Shown here: positions 15,791-25,023 of the stretch, in pieces
Layout of the letters: each line of letters starts with the position of its first letter
Position numbering within the stretch: position 1 is the first letter of the stretch
NCBI GenBank assembly: GCA_945862165.1
Contig: CAMAXI010000021.1
Location: 1-34,732 of the forward strand
Source: Chryseobacterium gleum
GTDB lineage: Bacteria > Bacteroidota > Bacteroidia > Flavobacteriales_D > Crocinitomicaceae
Direction: 5' to 3'
Length of the DNA stretch: 34,732 nt
Notes under the pieces: generated by a model
What the model saw: only the letters and a program-made list of their open reading frames with translations
Told to the model about the DNA's origin: nothing
The model's database searches: none
Program-made: the position numbers and the translations under genes

Positions 15791-17031
15791 GTGCCAATAA
15801 GCTACAAGCTTCCGCGCTAGGGTATGCCATTTCCTTTTTATTCCTTGTAGGATTAATAGGTACTGGAGTGCTTTTTATTTCTGCTGCGAATAAGCGTTTA
15901 GAATTTCAATACGCCCTTAAGGAACATATTCTAGTAGATAATTATATCGCTTTACAAATTGGTGCAGGAATGGATGCGTCAAAAACAAAAACTATCGTAC
16001 ATGTAGCAGGGGATACTTCCCAAATCACCGTGAAGAATTGGGGCATGTTTCAAATGGTTATTGCCAAAACATACCATAAAAACATACATCAGATTTCAAC
16101 AGCCCTGGTAGGAGTATCCATTACCAAAGAACTACCAGCATTGTATATACCTGAAAACAATCAAGTCCTACGATTAGCAGGTGATACAAAATTGGAAGGA
16201 ATCGTAAGTGTTTCAGAGCGTGGTGTAGATCGGGCTAATTTAGCTGGAAGAAGTTACATCAACCAACAATTAATTTACGGAAAGTTAACTACAAGTGGGC
16301 GTTATTTACCCAAGTTAAAACCAATATACCAAAATGTAGGGTATGCAGATTTTATTCCTACAACCCATAAAACGGAAAGAATTCACATCGATTCGGTCTA
16401 TTCGTTTGACACCCTTACCAGTTTGTATTCGAGCATGGAACCAATTTTTTTACAAAATAACATCGAAGGGAATATTATCATACATTCATTCGATTCTATT
16501 GTAGTTTCTTCCAATGCAAGATTGACAAATGTGCTATTAATTGCTCCCAAAGTACGTTTTGAAAAAAACGCGAAAAGTAACGTACAAGTAATTGCCTCTA
16601 AATCTATTGTATGTGAAGAGGGGGTACGTTTAAGTTACCCGAGTATTTTGTTGCTAAACGAACAAAACGCAGAGGTAACCGGAAGTAACCATCAAGTATT
16701 ACTTCAAGCAAATAGCCAAGTACTTGGTGGAATTTTGATGGTTTCTCAAAACAGTAACTTTCGTAAACCTATGCAATTGAAAATATCCCCAAATGCGTTA
16801 GTAGCTGGTTTGGTATATACTACCGGTGAAAGCGAAATAAGAGGTTCTGTTATTGGGCATCTATATACAAATGCACTTCGTTTATTTTCAGGAGGGAGTG
16901 ATAATATGCATCATTTACTGGATTGTACCATTTCAAGTAAAAAGTTACCCCCTTATTTTTTAATGCCTAATTGGTTAGAAGAAGTAGATCGAGGCAAACA
17001 AAAGATTATTGCAAGGTATTCTAACGGATGA
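15760..17031 (+). CDS. PilX/GspK-like minor pilin with beta-rich domain
   Basis: A 423-aa protein from GTG 15760. The N-terminus has a pilin-like layout: basic leader, then QA followed by SALGYAISFLFLVGLIGTGVLFI, one membrane helix. Position +5 is Tyr, not Glu, which fits GspK/PilX tip proteins. The rest is a large exported domain whose C-terminal half (LIAPKVRFEKNAKSNVQVI, then ASKSIVCEEGVRL, then GSVIGHLYTN) looks like a right-handed beta-helix or bactofilin-like repeat. It is one of the first genes of the operon and probably sits at the filament tip. No closer family was identified. Confidence 0.6.
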   Translation: MQNLEKSKKISANKLQASALGYAISFLFLVGLIGTGVLFISAANKRLEFQYALKEHILVDNYIALQIGAGMDASKTKTIVHVAGDTSQITVKNWGMFQMVIAKTYHKNIHQISTALVGVSITKELPALYIPENNQVLRLAGDTKLEGIVSVSERGVDRANLAGRSYINQQLIYGKLTTSGRYLPKLKPIYQNVGYADFIPTTHKTERIHIDSVYSFDTLTSLYSSMEPIFLQNNIEGNIIIHSFDSIVVSSNARLTNVLLIAPKVRFEKNAKSNVQVIASKSIVCEEGVRLSYPSILLLNEQNAEVTGSNHQVLLQANSQVLGGILMVSQNSNFRKPMQLKISPNALVAGLVYTTGESEIRGSVIGHLYTNALRLFSGGSDNMHHLLDCTISSKKLPPYFLMPNWLEEVDRGKQKIIARYSNG

Positions 17032-17095
17032 AATAGAGTATAAATAGTAGGTGCAACATAAAGATGACCAGTGATTCGATAAAACAAATTGGTAA

Positions 17096-17449
17096 ATGAA
17101 TTGGAATAAAATAGATACCTGTATGCGCACAAAGATTTCTGCTTCATCGATTGCAGAGGTGGTAATAGCACTTTCGATTATTGCATTATGTTTTGGGATA
17201 GCTTCCCTAATTTTCATCCGCTCCATGTCGGTTACTTCCCGTTTTCAAGACCTACGAATTCAAACAGAAATTCAATCCGATATTTTTCAATGCCTATACA
17301 AAGACTTAGATTCCATACAAAATCTCACTTACGATAATATCACTACGTATCATGAAAGAGATGAAAATAATGATTCATTACACGTCATAGAATTTAAGAC
17401 CGTAGACGATAAAGTACTTTGGCAACAACAAGTAGTAGCGTATGAATAG
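17096..17449 (+). CDS. Minor pseudopilin
   Basis: Up to 117 aa from ATG 17096. An internal ATG at 17123 gives a more typical 7-residue leader, MRTKISA. Cleavage before SSIAEVVIALSIIALCFGIA would leave the conserved Glu at +5 and a long hydrophobic helix, as in GspH/I/J-type pseudopilins. Residue -1 is Ala, where most prepilins have Gly. The soluble head is short, with several Asp and a C-terminal VDDKVLWQQ. It lies 12 nt before another pseudopilin gene in the secretion operon. Confidence 0.75.
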   Translation: MNWNKIDTCMRTKISASSIAEVVIALSIIALCFGIASLIFIRSMSVTSRFQDLRIQTEIQSDIFQCLYKDLDSIQNLTYDNITTYHERDENNDSLHVIEFKTVDDKVLWQQQVVAYE

Positions 17450-17461
17450 ATACATGTAACG

Positions 17462-17929
17462 ATGAAAAAAATACCCGCTTTTACGATTTTAGAAACAACG
17501 ATAGTCTTGGCAATTATGTCGATACTAATTACTATTCTCATGCTTGCTACCAATCGTTTTAATGCGCAGTTAAAAAAAACAGTAGAAATTCAACAAGAAT
17601 TAAACACTTTTTTTGCCTTTCGTGCAAATCTTTGGCAGGAGTTATATACCTCAGATTCGATGGCTTACCACCATGAAACTTGTTTTATTTATCAAAAAAA
17701 AAGAACGATCGCTTATCGGATAATGGAGGATAAACTATTTCGAAAAGTAGCAAAGGAGTGGATTTCTACTGGTTTTTATATGCGCGCACTGCAAAAAGAA
17801 ATTAAAAAGGAGGAAACCTATTTTCGTTTTATTTTCGACTGGAAAGGGGAGTCTATGTGCTTAACACATCTTTTTCGTACTGGAATCCAACAAAAAATTA
17901 ACCACTATTTTACCGAGTACATCCGATGA
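17462..17929 (+). CDS. Minor pseudopilin
   Basis: A 155-aa protein with leader MKKIPA and mature start FTILETTIVLAIMSILITIL: Glu at +5 and a hydrophobic helix, the classic type IV pilin N-terminus. Residue -1 is Ala. The head contains CFIYQKKRTIAYRI and ends in a basic region. It resembles GspJ/PilW-type minor pseudopilins in size and place, but the exact subunit cannot be fixed. Its TGA overlaps the ATG of the gspF-like gene (ATGA). Confidence 0.8.
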   Translation: MKKIPAFTILETTIVLAIMSILITILMLATNRFNAQLKKTVEIQQELNTFFAFRANLWQELYTSDSMAYHHETCFIYQKKRTIAYRIMEDKLFRKVAKEWISTGFYMRALQKEIKKEETYFRFIFDWKGESMCLTHLFRTGIQQKINHYFTEYIR

Positions 17930-19014
17930 GTGCAGCGAACAATAACACTTCCTTTTTTCAAAAAGAAATCACATTTGGGAATCCCTTTTCGGATAAACGC
18001 AAAGAAAGTTTCTACAAGGAATTAAGTAACCTACTAGCCAGTGGGGTAGATTTGCAACGTTCATTTACCATTTTAATCGAAGAACAGGAAAAACAACAAC
18101 TAAAAGAAATCGTAGAAGAGATACAAAACCATGTAATTCAAGGTTATTCTTTATCCGATGCATGTAAAAAAACAACGCACTTTAGTGCTTACGAATACCA
18201 AAGTATACGAATAGGTGAGGAAACAAGTCGCTTACATAGTGTATTGGAGCATTTATCGCATTTTTATGGGGATAAAGTAAAACTAAAAAGACAATTAATT
18301 GGTGTTTTTACCTATCCGGTTTTTGTATTATGCATCACCATTGCCGTATTGTATTTCATGTTAACGAGTGTGGTGCCGATGTTTAAAGATGTATTCAGTC
18401 AATTTGGACAAGAATTACCGCTACTCACCCAAAAAATAATATGGCTTTCTAATCATTTTAGTACATTTTTACTGTTTTTTGCCGCTGGGATTTCTGGATT
18501 CATTGTTTACGGATATACACAACGTAAGGAGGAAAATTACCGCAAATTTTTAGGGAATAGTTTACTTAAAATCCCTGTATTTGGTGTTTTACTTCGCAAA
18601 ATTTATCTGGCGCGTTTTTGCCAAAGTGCTGCTTTACTTCTTGCCTCCAAAACACCATTAGTGAAAACCTTAGAATTAATTGAAGGGATGATAGGTTTTT
18701 ATCCATTAGAAGAAGCGATGCGAGTAACTAGGCAGGAAATCCTTGTGGGAGAAAGTTTATATAAAGGTTTAGCAAAATTTTCTTTGTTCGACAAGCGCTT
18801 GCTATCCATGGTTAAAATTGCAGAAGAAATAAACCAATTGGATACAGCTTTCGAGCGTTTAACACAACAATACCAAGAAGAAATAGAATATAGAACCAAA
18901 TTGTTGGGTACTGTGATCGAACCGCTCATCATTGTACTCATCGGATTGGTTGTGGGGGTAATTATGGTAGCCATGTATCTACCCATGTTTAACCTGAGTA
19001 ACGTCATTAAATAA
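17926..19014 (+). CDS. gspF: Inner-membrane platform protein, GspF/PilC family
   Basis: A 362-aa protein with two repeated T2SF domains: the first around residues 25-160 (FYKELSNLLASGVDLQRSF, then EYQSIRIGEET), the second around 225-355 (ARFCQSAALLLASKTPLVK, then SMVKIAEEINQLD). Three membrane helices are visible, near 130-155, 175-200 and 325-350 (VIEPLIIVLIGLVVGVIMVA). This is the platform that passes ATPase motion to the pilin pool. It is slightly shorter than the usual 400 aa. It lies between pseudopilin genes in the operon. Confidence 0.93.
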   Translation: MSAANNNTSFFQKEITFGNPFSDKRKESFYKELSNLLASGVDLQRSFTILIEEQEKQQLKEIVEEIQNHVIQGYSLSDACKKTTHFSAYEYQSIRIGEETSRLHSVLEHLSHFYGDKVKLKRQLIGVFTYPVFVLCITIAVLYFMLTSVVPMFKDVFSQFGQELPLLTQKIIWLSNHFSTFLLFFAAGISGFIVYGYTQRKEENYRKFLGNSLLKIPVFGVLLRKIYLARFCQSAALLLASKTPLVKTLELIEGMIGFYPLEEAMRVTRQEILVGESLYKGLAKFSLFDKRLLSMVKIAEEINQLDTAFERLTQQYQEEIEYRTKLLGTVIEPLIIVLIGLVVGVIMVAMYLPMFNLSNVIK

Positions 19015-19021
19015 AAGCATC

Positions 19022-19501
19022 GTGAAAAATAAGATCGTAGATACCCTGCAAAAAATAGTTTATGCTAAAAATACGCGCAAGTATATAGGTGCCAAACAAG
19101 TTTCTTACTGGAAAGTGAAGGCTTTTTCGCTTGCAGAAATTTTAATCGTATTAGCCATTATGGGAATATTAATCATGTTGGTAGTACCAAATCAAGCAGG
19201 AGTAGCCTCCAGAACAAAAAGTTTAGAGGCACAACAAGAATTGAAAATGGTACAAAACCTACAATACGCTTATTTTTTACAATTTTCAAAATATGCAGGT
19301 GATTTACAAACAATCAATTATTTACCACATAAAACAGTGCTTGCTGGTGGAACCGCCAATTATGAAATAACTATTCTAGAATCATCCCCCACAGGATTTA
19401 TAGCAAAAGCAGAAGCAGTACAAGATTTTGATGGGGATGGTACAAAAAACAGTTGGGAGATAGACCAAGATGGTATTTTAAAAGAAATTCAACCAGATTA
19501 A
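19022..19501 (+). CDS. gspG: Major pseudopilin, GspG-like
   Basis: A 159-aa protein from GTG 19022. The pilin signature is KVKA followed by FSLAEILIVLAIMGILIMLV, with Glu at +5 and Ala at -1. The long leader is unusual; a GTG at 19115 would leave a leader of only three residues (MKA), so the true start is uncertain. After the helix come an amphipathic segment (SLEAQQELKMVQNLQYAYFL) and, near the end, DFDGDGTKNSWEIDQDG. That stretch is Asp-rich and probably binds calcium, as in GspG proteins. It is the best candidate for the main filament subunit. Its TAA overlaps the prepilin peptidase ATG. Confidence 0.8.
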   Translation: MKNKIVDTLQKIVYAKNTRKYIGAKQVSYWKVKAFSLAEILIVLAIMGILIMLVVPNQAGVASRTKSLEAQQELKMVQNLQYAYFLQFSKYAGDLQTINYLPHKTVLAGGTANYEITILESSPTGFIAKAEAVQDFDGDGTKNSWEIDQDGILKEIQPD

Positions 19502-19974
19502 TGAAACTGTATCTATTGCTTATCATTTTAAGTTGGATTTTCGTACAAGATGTGCGTCAACGTGCTGTTTATTGGTTTTTATTTCCAGTATTATGTGCTG
19601 TAGGAATCTGGTACAAATGGAATAGCCTACTCATAGAAATGATAAAATGGAATACCTTTTTTATCGTGTTTTGCCTCGTAATGTTATCCTTTTATGTAAG
19701 TATTAAAGAAAAAACATGGACACCAATTTGGAAGGGGTATTTTAGTTGGGGAGATATCTGCTTTTTAGGAGCAATTATACCAATTCTCCCTTTTCCGACT
19801 TTTTTAGTCTATTTCACATTTGGGACAATTTTAGCACTTTTTATACATACGATTTCTTTGCTGAAAAATGAAAAAGTCAACACTATCCCATATGCAGGGT
19901 ATATGGCAGCCACGTTAATACCAGTATTGCTCTTGGAGCACAAGTTACAACCATGGATTCTAGCAAACCTATGA
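19501..19974 (+). CDS. Short prepilin peptidase (A24 family)
   Basis: A 157-aa membrane protein; ATG 19501 overlaps the stop of the pseudopilin gene (TAATG). About six membrane helices. The two catalytic aspartates of A24 peptidases are visible: Asp17 in VQDVRQRAVYW and Asp85 in FSWGDICFLG. The IPYAGYMAA segment fits the family's C-terminal PFGP region. The N-terminal methyltransferase domain of GspO/PilD is absent, as in other short A24 enzymes. It should cleave the four pilin-like proteins of this operon, all with Ala at -1. Confidence 0.8.
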   Translation: MKLYLLLIILSWIFVQDVRQRAVYWFLFPVLCAVGIWYKWNSLLIEMIKWNTFFIVFCLVMLSFYVSIKEKTWTPIWKGYFSWGDICFLGAIIPILPFPTFLVYFTFGTILALFIHTISLLKNEKVNTIPYAGYMAATLIPVLLLEHKLQPWILANL

Positions 19975-21383
19975 ATACAACCCTACACATAGAGATTACA
20001 CCGGAGTTACAACAGCTTATTAGTGCTGACTTAGCATGGCATTACCGTATACTTCCGAAAGAAGCGTTAGACAACCATTTTTCATTTTATATGGATGAAG
20101 AAGGAGATGTACCCATCGTACAAGAAGAATTGGAGGCATTATTAGGTGTTTCAGTTCAAGTAGCGTTAGTACCAAAAGAAGCAATTCAACGTAGTTTAGG
20201 TAGGTATTATCGCCAAGCGAATGAACAAGAACAAAAAATCACCTTTGACGCTAAAATTGACTTTGTAGACCGCTTAATTCAAGAAGCGAACAACTTAGGA
20301 AGTAGCGATATTCACATCGAAATTTTTGATGATTCAGCCAGAGTTCGTATGCGGATAGATGGCGTGTTAATACAGCGCTATTTGGTAGAAAAAACGGATT
20401 ATCCAGAGTTAGTCAATAAAATCAAAATTAGAAGCAACCTGGATATTTCTGAAAAAAGATTACCACAAGATGGTCGTATTCAATATACAGATTTTGATAT
20501 TCGTGTTTCCATACTACCAACCCTGCATGGCGAGAAAATCGTGCTTCGGATTTTGGGAAAAGATGCATCCGCTTTAAGTATCGATAAAATTGGATTTTCT
20601 GAAAATGAAAAACGATTTTATTTAGAAGGAATCAAAAAACCAAACGGTATCATTTTGATTAGTGGTCCTACAGGTTCCGGAAAAACAACGACTTTGTATG
20701 CCACGCTCAAAATGTTAAATGACGCTAAACGTAATATCGTTACCGTAGAAGACCCAATCGAATACACGTTAGAAGGAGTTAACCAAGTACAATTAAAAGA
20801 GTCCATCGGTCTAACTTTCGCGAGCGCTCTTCGTTCCTTTCTTCGGCAAGATCCGGATGTAATCATGTTAGGAGAGATTAGAGATGCTGAAACAGCGCAA
20901 ATGGCAATACGTGCAGCCTTAACCGGACACTTAGTACTTTCAACGATACATACGAACTCCGCATGGGGTACTATTTCTCGTTTGATAGATATGGGCGTAC
21001 CCTCGTTTTTACTAGCGAATACCATAAACGCCTCTGTAGCGCAACGCCTGGTAAGAACATTGTGTCTCTCCTGCAAAAAAGAAGCAACACTGGATCCGAA
21101 AGATTGGCCTTTGGGGATAGACCTTGAAAAGATTCCAGACACACATATGGTTCCTGTAGGTTGTGACCATTGCCACTATTCAGGCTATAGAGGGCGAATT
21201 GCGTTATACGAGGTCATTCCAATGGACCAAGAATTAGCAATGGCAATCAAAAACAATGAAAGTGATATTGCGCATTTATTGGATAATAGAGCAATAAAAA
21301 CACTAGCCACACGAGCGTTAGAAGTGTTAATGGCAGGGCAAACATCGTTGGAAGAAGTTTACGCACTTTTAACAGGATATTAA
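19953..21383 (+). CDS. gspE: Secretion ATPase, GspE/PilB family
   Basis: 476 aa from ATG 19953; an ATG at 19971 that overlaps the peptidase stop (ATGA) would give 470 aa and is equally credible. Motifs: DIHIEIFDDSARVRMRIDG, Walker A GPTGSGKTT (from residue 238), Asp box VEDPIEY, Walker B DVIMLGEIRD (about 302-311), His box TGHLVLSTIHTN. A four-Cys zinc site follows (CLSCKK near 371 and CDHCHYSG near 405), diagnostic of GspE/PilB. The N-terminal domain is short, about 80 residues. It powers pseudopilus assembly from the cytoplasm. Confidence 0.95.
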   Translation: MDSSKPMNTTLHIEITPELQQLISADLAWHYRILPKEALDNHFSFYMDEEGDVPIVQEELEALLGVSVQVALVPKEAIQRSLGRYYRQANEQEQKITFDAKIDFVDRLIQEANNLGSSDIHIEIFDDSARVRMRIDGVLIQRYLVEKTDYPELVNKIKIRSNLDISEKRLPQDGRIQYTDFDIRVSILPTLHGEKIVLRILGKDASALSIDKIGFSENEKRFYLEGIKKPNGIILISGPTGSGKTTTLYATLKMLNDAKRNIVTVEDPIEYTLEGVNQVQLKESIGLTFASALRSFLRQDPDVIMLGEIRDAETAQMAIRAALTGHLVLSTIHTNSAWGTISRLIDMGVPSFLLANTINASVAQRLVRTLCLSCKKEATLDPKDWPLGIDLEKIPDTHMVPVGCDHCHYSGYRGRIALYEVIPMDQELAMAIKNNESDIAHLLDNRAIKTLATRALEVLMAGQTSLEEVYALLTGY

Positions 21384-21395
21384 AGGAATTGAATT

Positions 21396-23333
21396 ATGAA
21401 AAAACGAGAAAACAGCAGCATACACGTTACGTTTTGTTTACTACTGATAATTATTTTTAGTGGAAATAGTATTTTAGCACAACGCTTTACAGAAACAGAA
21501 CTGCGTGTCCATTTCGATAGTTTAGCAAAAATAAATAAGGGGTTAAATAACACAGTACAATTAAATGTATCTGGATTGGCCTTCTATGAATTTGTGAACA
21601 CCTTAGGATTGGATAATAATTTAAATATTTCTATCGATCCAGCGATTACACAAACCATATCGTATAATTTTTACGACGCACGGGTAAAGGATATATTGGT
21701 TTTTCTTTATGTGAATTTTGAAGTAGAGTTTGAATTTGTAGGTTCCATTATTGCGATGAAAAAACGCCTAAAAAAAGAAATTCCACCTGTTATTGCAAAG
21801 CGAGAAATAGACATACAGTACAATCGTGCGAACGAATTTTTATCCATGAATTTACAAAATGACACACTTTGGAAAGTCCTAAGTAAAGTAACCAAGTTAA
21901 CCGAGAAAAACTTTGTTATACAGCCAGAAATTCGTGAAAAACAAGTCAATGCTTACTTTCAAAATAGACCCTATGAACAAGTGTTAGATATGTTTGTTAA
22001 AGCCAATGGATTAAGTATAACCAAAGAAACAGAAGATTTTTACACGATTTCAAAACTTACGGAAGAATTCCTAGATACTAAAAATGTTTCTGGTAAAACA
22101 AAAGAAAAGAATAAAGGAGTAAAAGACCGAAAAAAGGATACCGACGATTTACGAATTGCAAAAAATACAAAAGGAAATTTAGATGTATTTGCCCAAAATG
22201 TTGATTTAATCGATGTGTTAAAAGAAGCAACAGAAGTTGCAAATCTTTTGTATGTGCTTCATGCAAATTTGGAAGGAAAAGTGAATTTAGATATTCAAAA
22301 TGTATCGTTTGAAGAACTTTTAAAACACTTGTTTAGCACTACTAAATATAATTATTTGGTTAATGAACGCATCTATGTGATTGGAGAATCAAAATCGGAA
22401 GGTGTTCGTAAAACCGATTTAATTCGTCTGGAGAATAGAACGATCGAAAACGTGATGAACGCCATTCCGAAAGATTTATTATCCGATGTAACAGTTGCAG
22501 AGTTTCTTCAATTGAATGGACTTATTGTTTCTGGAAGTGAACGAAGTATCAACGAACTGCGTAGATTTTTAAAGTCGATTGATGTAGTAGTTCCTATGAT
22601 TCAGATTGATGTTATGTTTTTGTTTTCACAAAAGGGAAACACAAATAAAACAGGAATTCAAGCAGGATTGAAAGATAAGCCTACAACTACCACGGGTACG
22701 ATATACCCAAGTATTGATATTTCAACTGGTGCAAGTGCGATCAATGATTTGTTAAAGGCAATTTCTGGATTCGGAGTCATGAACTTAGGGAAAGTAACCG
22801 AAAATTTCTATGTGTCCTTAAGTGCACTAGAATCAAACAATGTAATCAATATCGAAAGTACACCAAAAATAGCCACCTTAAATGGTCAAGAAGCCAAGGT
22901 TTCCATTGGTGAAACAACCTATTACCAAGAAACACAAGTGAATGTTCAAACATCCGTAACACAATCCGGTACCATTCAATCAAAGACCTGGAAATCCATT
23001 GATGCAAATCTCTCGGTGACAATTAAACCATTTGTTAGTGCAGATGAGCAAATCACATTGACCATTAGTGTACAACAAAATGATTTCGCAGGGAAAGTAG
23101 ATCCTACATCGCCACCCAATATGACTACTCAAACTTTTGCATCCATGGTTCGTGTGAAAAATGGCGAAATCATTTTACTGGGGGGATTGGATAAAAAAAC
23201 AGTCAATGAATCTGGTTCAGGGGTGCCAATTTTATCGCGTATTCCAGTGTTAAAATGGATTTTCGGTTCTCGTTCTAAAGCGAAATCACTTTCCAAATTA
23301 CATATTTTATTAAAACCAACCGTAACGTATTAA
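21396..23333 (+). CDS. gspD: Outer-membrane secretin, GspD/PilQ family
   Basis: A 645-aa protein with a signal peptide ending SILAQ. Residues about 45-340 contain several periplasmic N-domain-like units (VNTLGLDNNLNISIDPAITQ; LWKVLSKVTKLTEKNF; IDVLKEATEVANLLYVLHA), separated near 230 by a Lys/Asp-rich linker. The C-terminal secretin domain is clear: ALESNNVINIESTPKIATLN then GQEAKV, and VPILSRIPVLKWIFGS before the final strands. No C-terminal pilotin-binding extension is obvious. It forms the gated outer-membrane channel. It starts 12 nt after gspE and its stop overlaps the next ATG. Confidence 0.93.
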   Translation: MKKRENSSIHVTFCLLLIIIFSGNSILAQRFTETELRVHFDSLAKINKGLNNTVQLNVSGLAFYEFVNTLGLDNNLNISIDPAITQTISYNFYDARVKDILVFLYVNFEVEFEFVGSIIAMKKRLKKEIPPVIAKREIDIQYNRANEFLSMNLQNDTLWKVLSKVTKLTEKNFVIQPEIREKQVNAYFQNRPYEQVLDMFVKANGLSITKETEDFYTISKLTEEFLDTKNVSGKTKEKNKGVKDRKKDTDDLRIAKNTKGNLDVFAQNVDLIDVLKEATEVANLLYVLHANLEGKVNLDIQNVSFEELLKHLFSTTKYNYLVNERIYVIGESKSEGVRKTDLIRLENRTIENVMNAIPKDLLSDVTVAEFLQLNGLIVSGSERSINELRRFLKSIDVVVPMIQIDVMFLFSQKGNTNKTGIQAGLKDKPTTTTGTIYPSIDISTGASAINDLLKAISGFGVMNLGKVTENFYVSLSALESNNVINIESTPKIATLNGQEAKVSIGETTYYQETQVNVQTSVTQSGTIQSKTWKSIDANLSVTIKPFVSADEQITLTISVQQNDFAGKVDPTSPPNMTTQTFASMVRVKNGEIILLGGLDKKTVNESGSGVPILSRIPVLKWIFGSRSKAKSLSKLHILLKPTVTY

Positions 23334-24499
23334 TGAGAAATTGGAAGCAATTATGGACCCCGAAAACATTAGTGGTAGTTCACCTGAACTTTCTCCAAGC
23401 GTCCGTGGAAATAACCGCAACTTCCTGCAGGATAAAAAGTTCAAATTTTAAAGGGCAGGTATTTGTATCTATGGATGCTGTTATTGAAAAATTCGGCACG
23501 CAAATTCCATATTACATACATGTTACAGGGGCAGGAGTTTTGACGCGTTTAGTGGAATTTTTACCAGGCTACAAAGAACAATTAATTGTACATGGGGACA
23601 AGGAGGATTTTTATTTTACATCCTATAACGATGGGCACCAAGTTGCAACTTCTTTTTTTCGAAAAAATTTAATCGAAGATGTAGTAGGTAAAATACGGAA
23701 GGCTAACATTACGTTACTCCAAATTTCTTGTGGATTAGTTCCAGTTTTATTGGTGTTAGAGGATGATGCAACTATTTCATTTGATTATTTTATTCAAAAA
23801 GAGGGGGCTAGAATCGTTAAGTGCGTACGAAATGAAAACCCATCTGAACGCTGCTTGATACAAGGTATTTATAGAGATAAATTTGAAACTATCGTTGCAA
23901 GTATTTGTACTGCAATTCGCAGCAACAATGTATGTTTTGAAACCGGTTTATCCTCCAAAGAAGTTGCGGTGCTTACTGAGAATTACCTCCAATTCCGCCA
24001 ATTTAGGTTTTTTGGGGTAGCAATTGTTTCCATCCTATTCATTGCGGTAACACTTAATTATTTTTATCTCAATTATTTAAATACTGAAATCGCAAACCTA
24101 GAAGTGGATTTAACACTCACTAATGACGCTGTTTCTTTGTTGGATAAATTAAAACAAGAAAAAAATAGAAAAGAGTTATTGGTTAGTAATTCCGGTGTAC
24201 AACAAAAAGAATTTATATCCTTTTTTTTAGATAAAATTGGAGAAACGGTTCCAAAAGCAATTTCCCTGCAAGACCTAGAAGTGTTTCCAGTGCTTGAAAC
24301 ATTAAAAGAAAAACGAAAAGTAGTTTTACAACAACAAATCATTGAAATCGATGGAACGAGTCCAGAGAGTGAAACCCTTGATGATTGGATGGAACGGATG
24401 AACCGTTTTGACTGGGTGAAGAGCGTTGAATTAATAAGTTATTTAAAATCAGAAAATTCAAATGCCTCATTTAAACTATTAATCACATTGAATTTATGA
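23333..24499 (+). CDS. gspL: GspL-like protein (PilM-like cytoplasmic part fused to PilN-like part)
   Basis: A 388-aa protein starting in the secretin stop (TAATG). Residues 1-220 are a soluble domain of alternating strands and helices like the actin-like PilM/GspL cytoplasmic domain, though no clear nucleotide motifs are seen. One membrane helix follows (FFGVAIVSILFIAVTLNYFYL, about 225-247), then a coiled coil (LNTEIANLEVDLTLTNDAVS) and a small periplasmic ferredoxin-like domain as in PilN. This fusion is the GspL arrangement, linking GspE to GspM in the inner membrane. The call rests on layout and position. Confidence 0.7.
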   Translation: MRNWKQLWTPKTLVVVHLNFLQASVEITATSCRIKSSNFKGQVFVSMDAVIEKFGTQIPYYIHVTGAGVLTRLVEFLPGYKEQLIVHGDKEDFYFTSYNDGHQVATSFFRKNLIEDVVGKIRKANITLLQISCGLVPVLLVLEDDATISFDYFIQKEGARIVKCVRNENPSERCLIQGIYRDKFETIVASICTAIRSNNVCFETGLSSKEVAVLTENYLQFRQFRFFGVAIVSILFIAVTLNYFYLNYLNTEIANLEVDLTLTNDAVSLLDKLKQEKNRKELLVSNSGVQQKEFISFFLDKIGETVPKAISLQDLEVFPVLETLKEKRKVVLQQQIIEIDGTSPESETLDDWMERMNRFDWVKSVELISYLKSENSNASFKLLITLNL

Positions 24500-25023
24500 C
24501 TTTTTTTGATCAATACAGTTATAAACAAAAAAATTACGCTTTAGTAATTGTGAGTGTTTTGCTTCTTGCTGCTAGTTATAAGCGTGCGTTTAAAACTACG
24601 ATAGAAACAAGAGCGTATCGCCAGGAATTGATCGCTAAAATGAATGGGGCTAAGTATGCAACTAGTGCTATTCGAACTACACAAAAAGAAATTGCCTATT
24701 TAAACAAATTATTAGGCAAAGAAGATATTACGATCGAAAAAGTGCAGCAAGGATTTTTAAATTTTGCACAGATGAATAGTTCAACAATTTCTGTATGTCA
24801 GGTAGATGAAGTACTTACATATCAGCATCCTGATTTTGCAATAAATACCCATCGAATTGTAATGAAGGGTAATTATATTTCGACTTTGAAATTCATATAT
24901 GCCTTAGAAACGAAATTTGATTTAGCGAAACTTGTACATGTGCATTTTGAATTTAAAAAATATTCTTCGGAAGAGAAGGAACAATTATATACCACTTTAC
25001 TCATGCAAAATTATGAAAGATAA
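24496..25023 (+). CDS. gspM: GspM/PilO-like inner-membrane protein
   Basis: A 175-aa bitopic protein: short cytoplasmic start, one membrane helix (YALVIVSVLLLAASYKRAF), then a coiled coil and a ferredoxin-like periplasmic domain (STISVCQVDEVLTYQHPDF, then MKGNYISTLKFIYALET). That matches the size and order of GspM or PilO. The HRIVMKGNYISTLKFIYALE segment is typical of PilO-like folds. Start and stop overlap the neighbours (ATGA with gspL; 11 nt with the lipoprotein), so translation is probably coupled. Confidence 0.7.
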   Translation: MTFFDQYSYKQKNYALVIVSVLLLAASYKRAFKTTIETRAYRQELIAKMNGAKYATSAIRTTQKEIAYLNKLLGKEDITIEKVQQGFLNFAQMNSSTISVCQVDEVLTYQHPDFAINTHRIVMKGNYISTLKFIYALETKFDLAKLVHVHFEFKKYSSEEKEQLYTTLLMQNYER

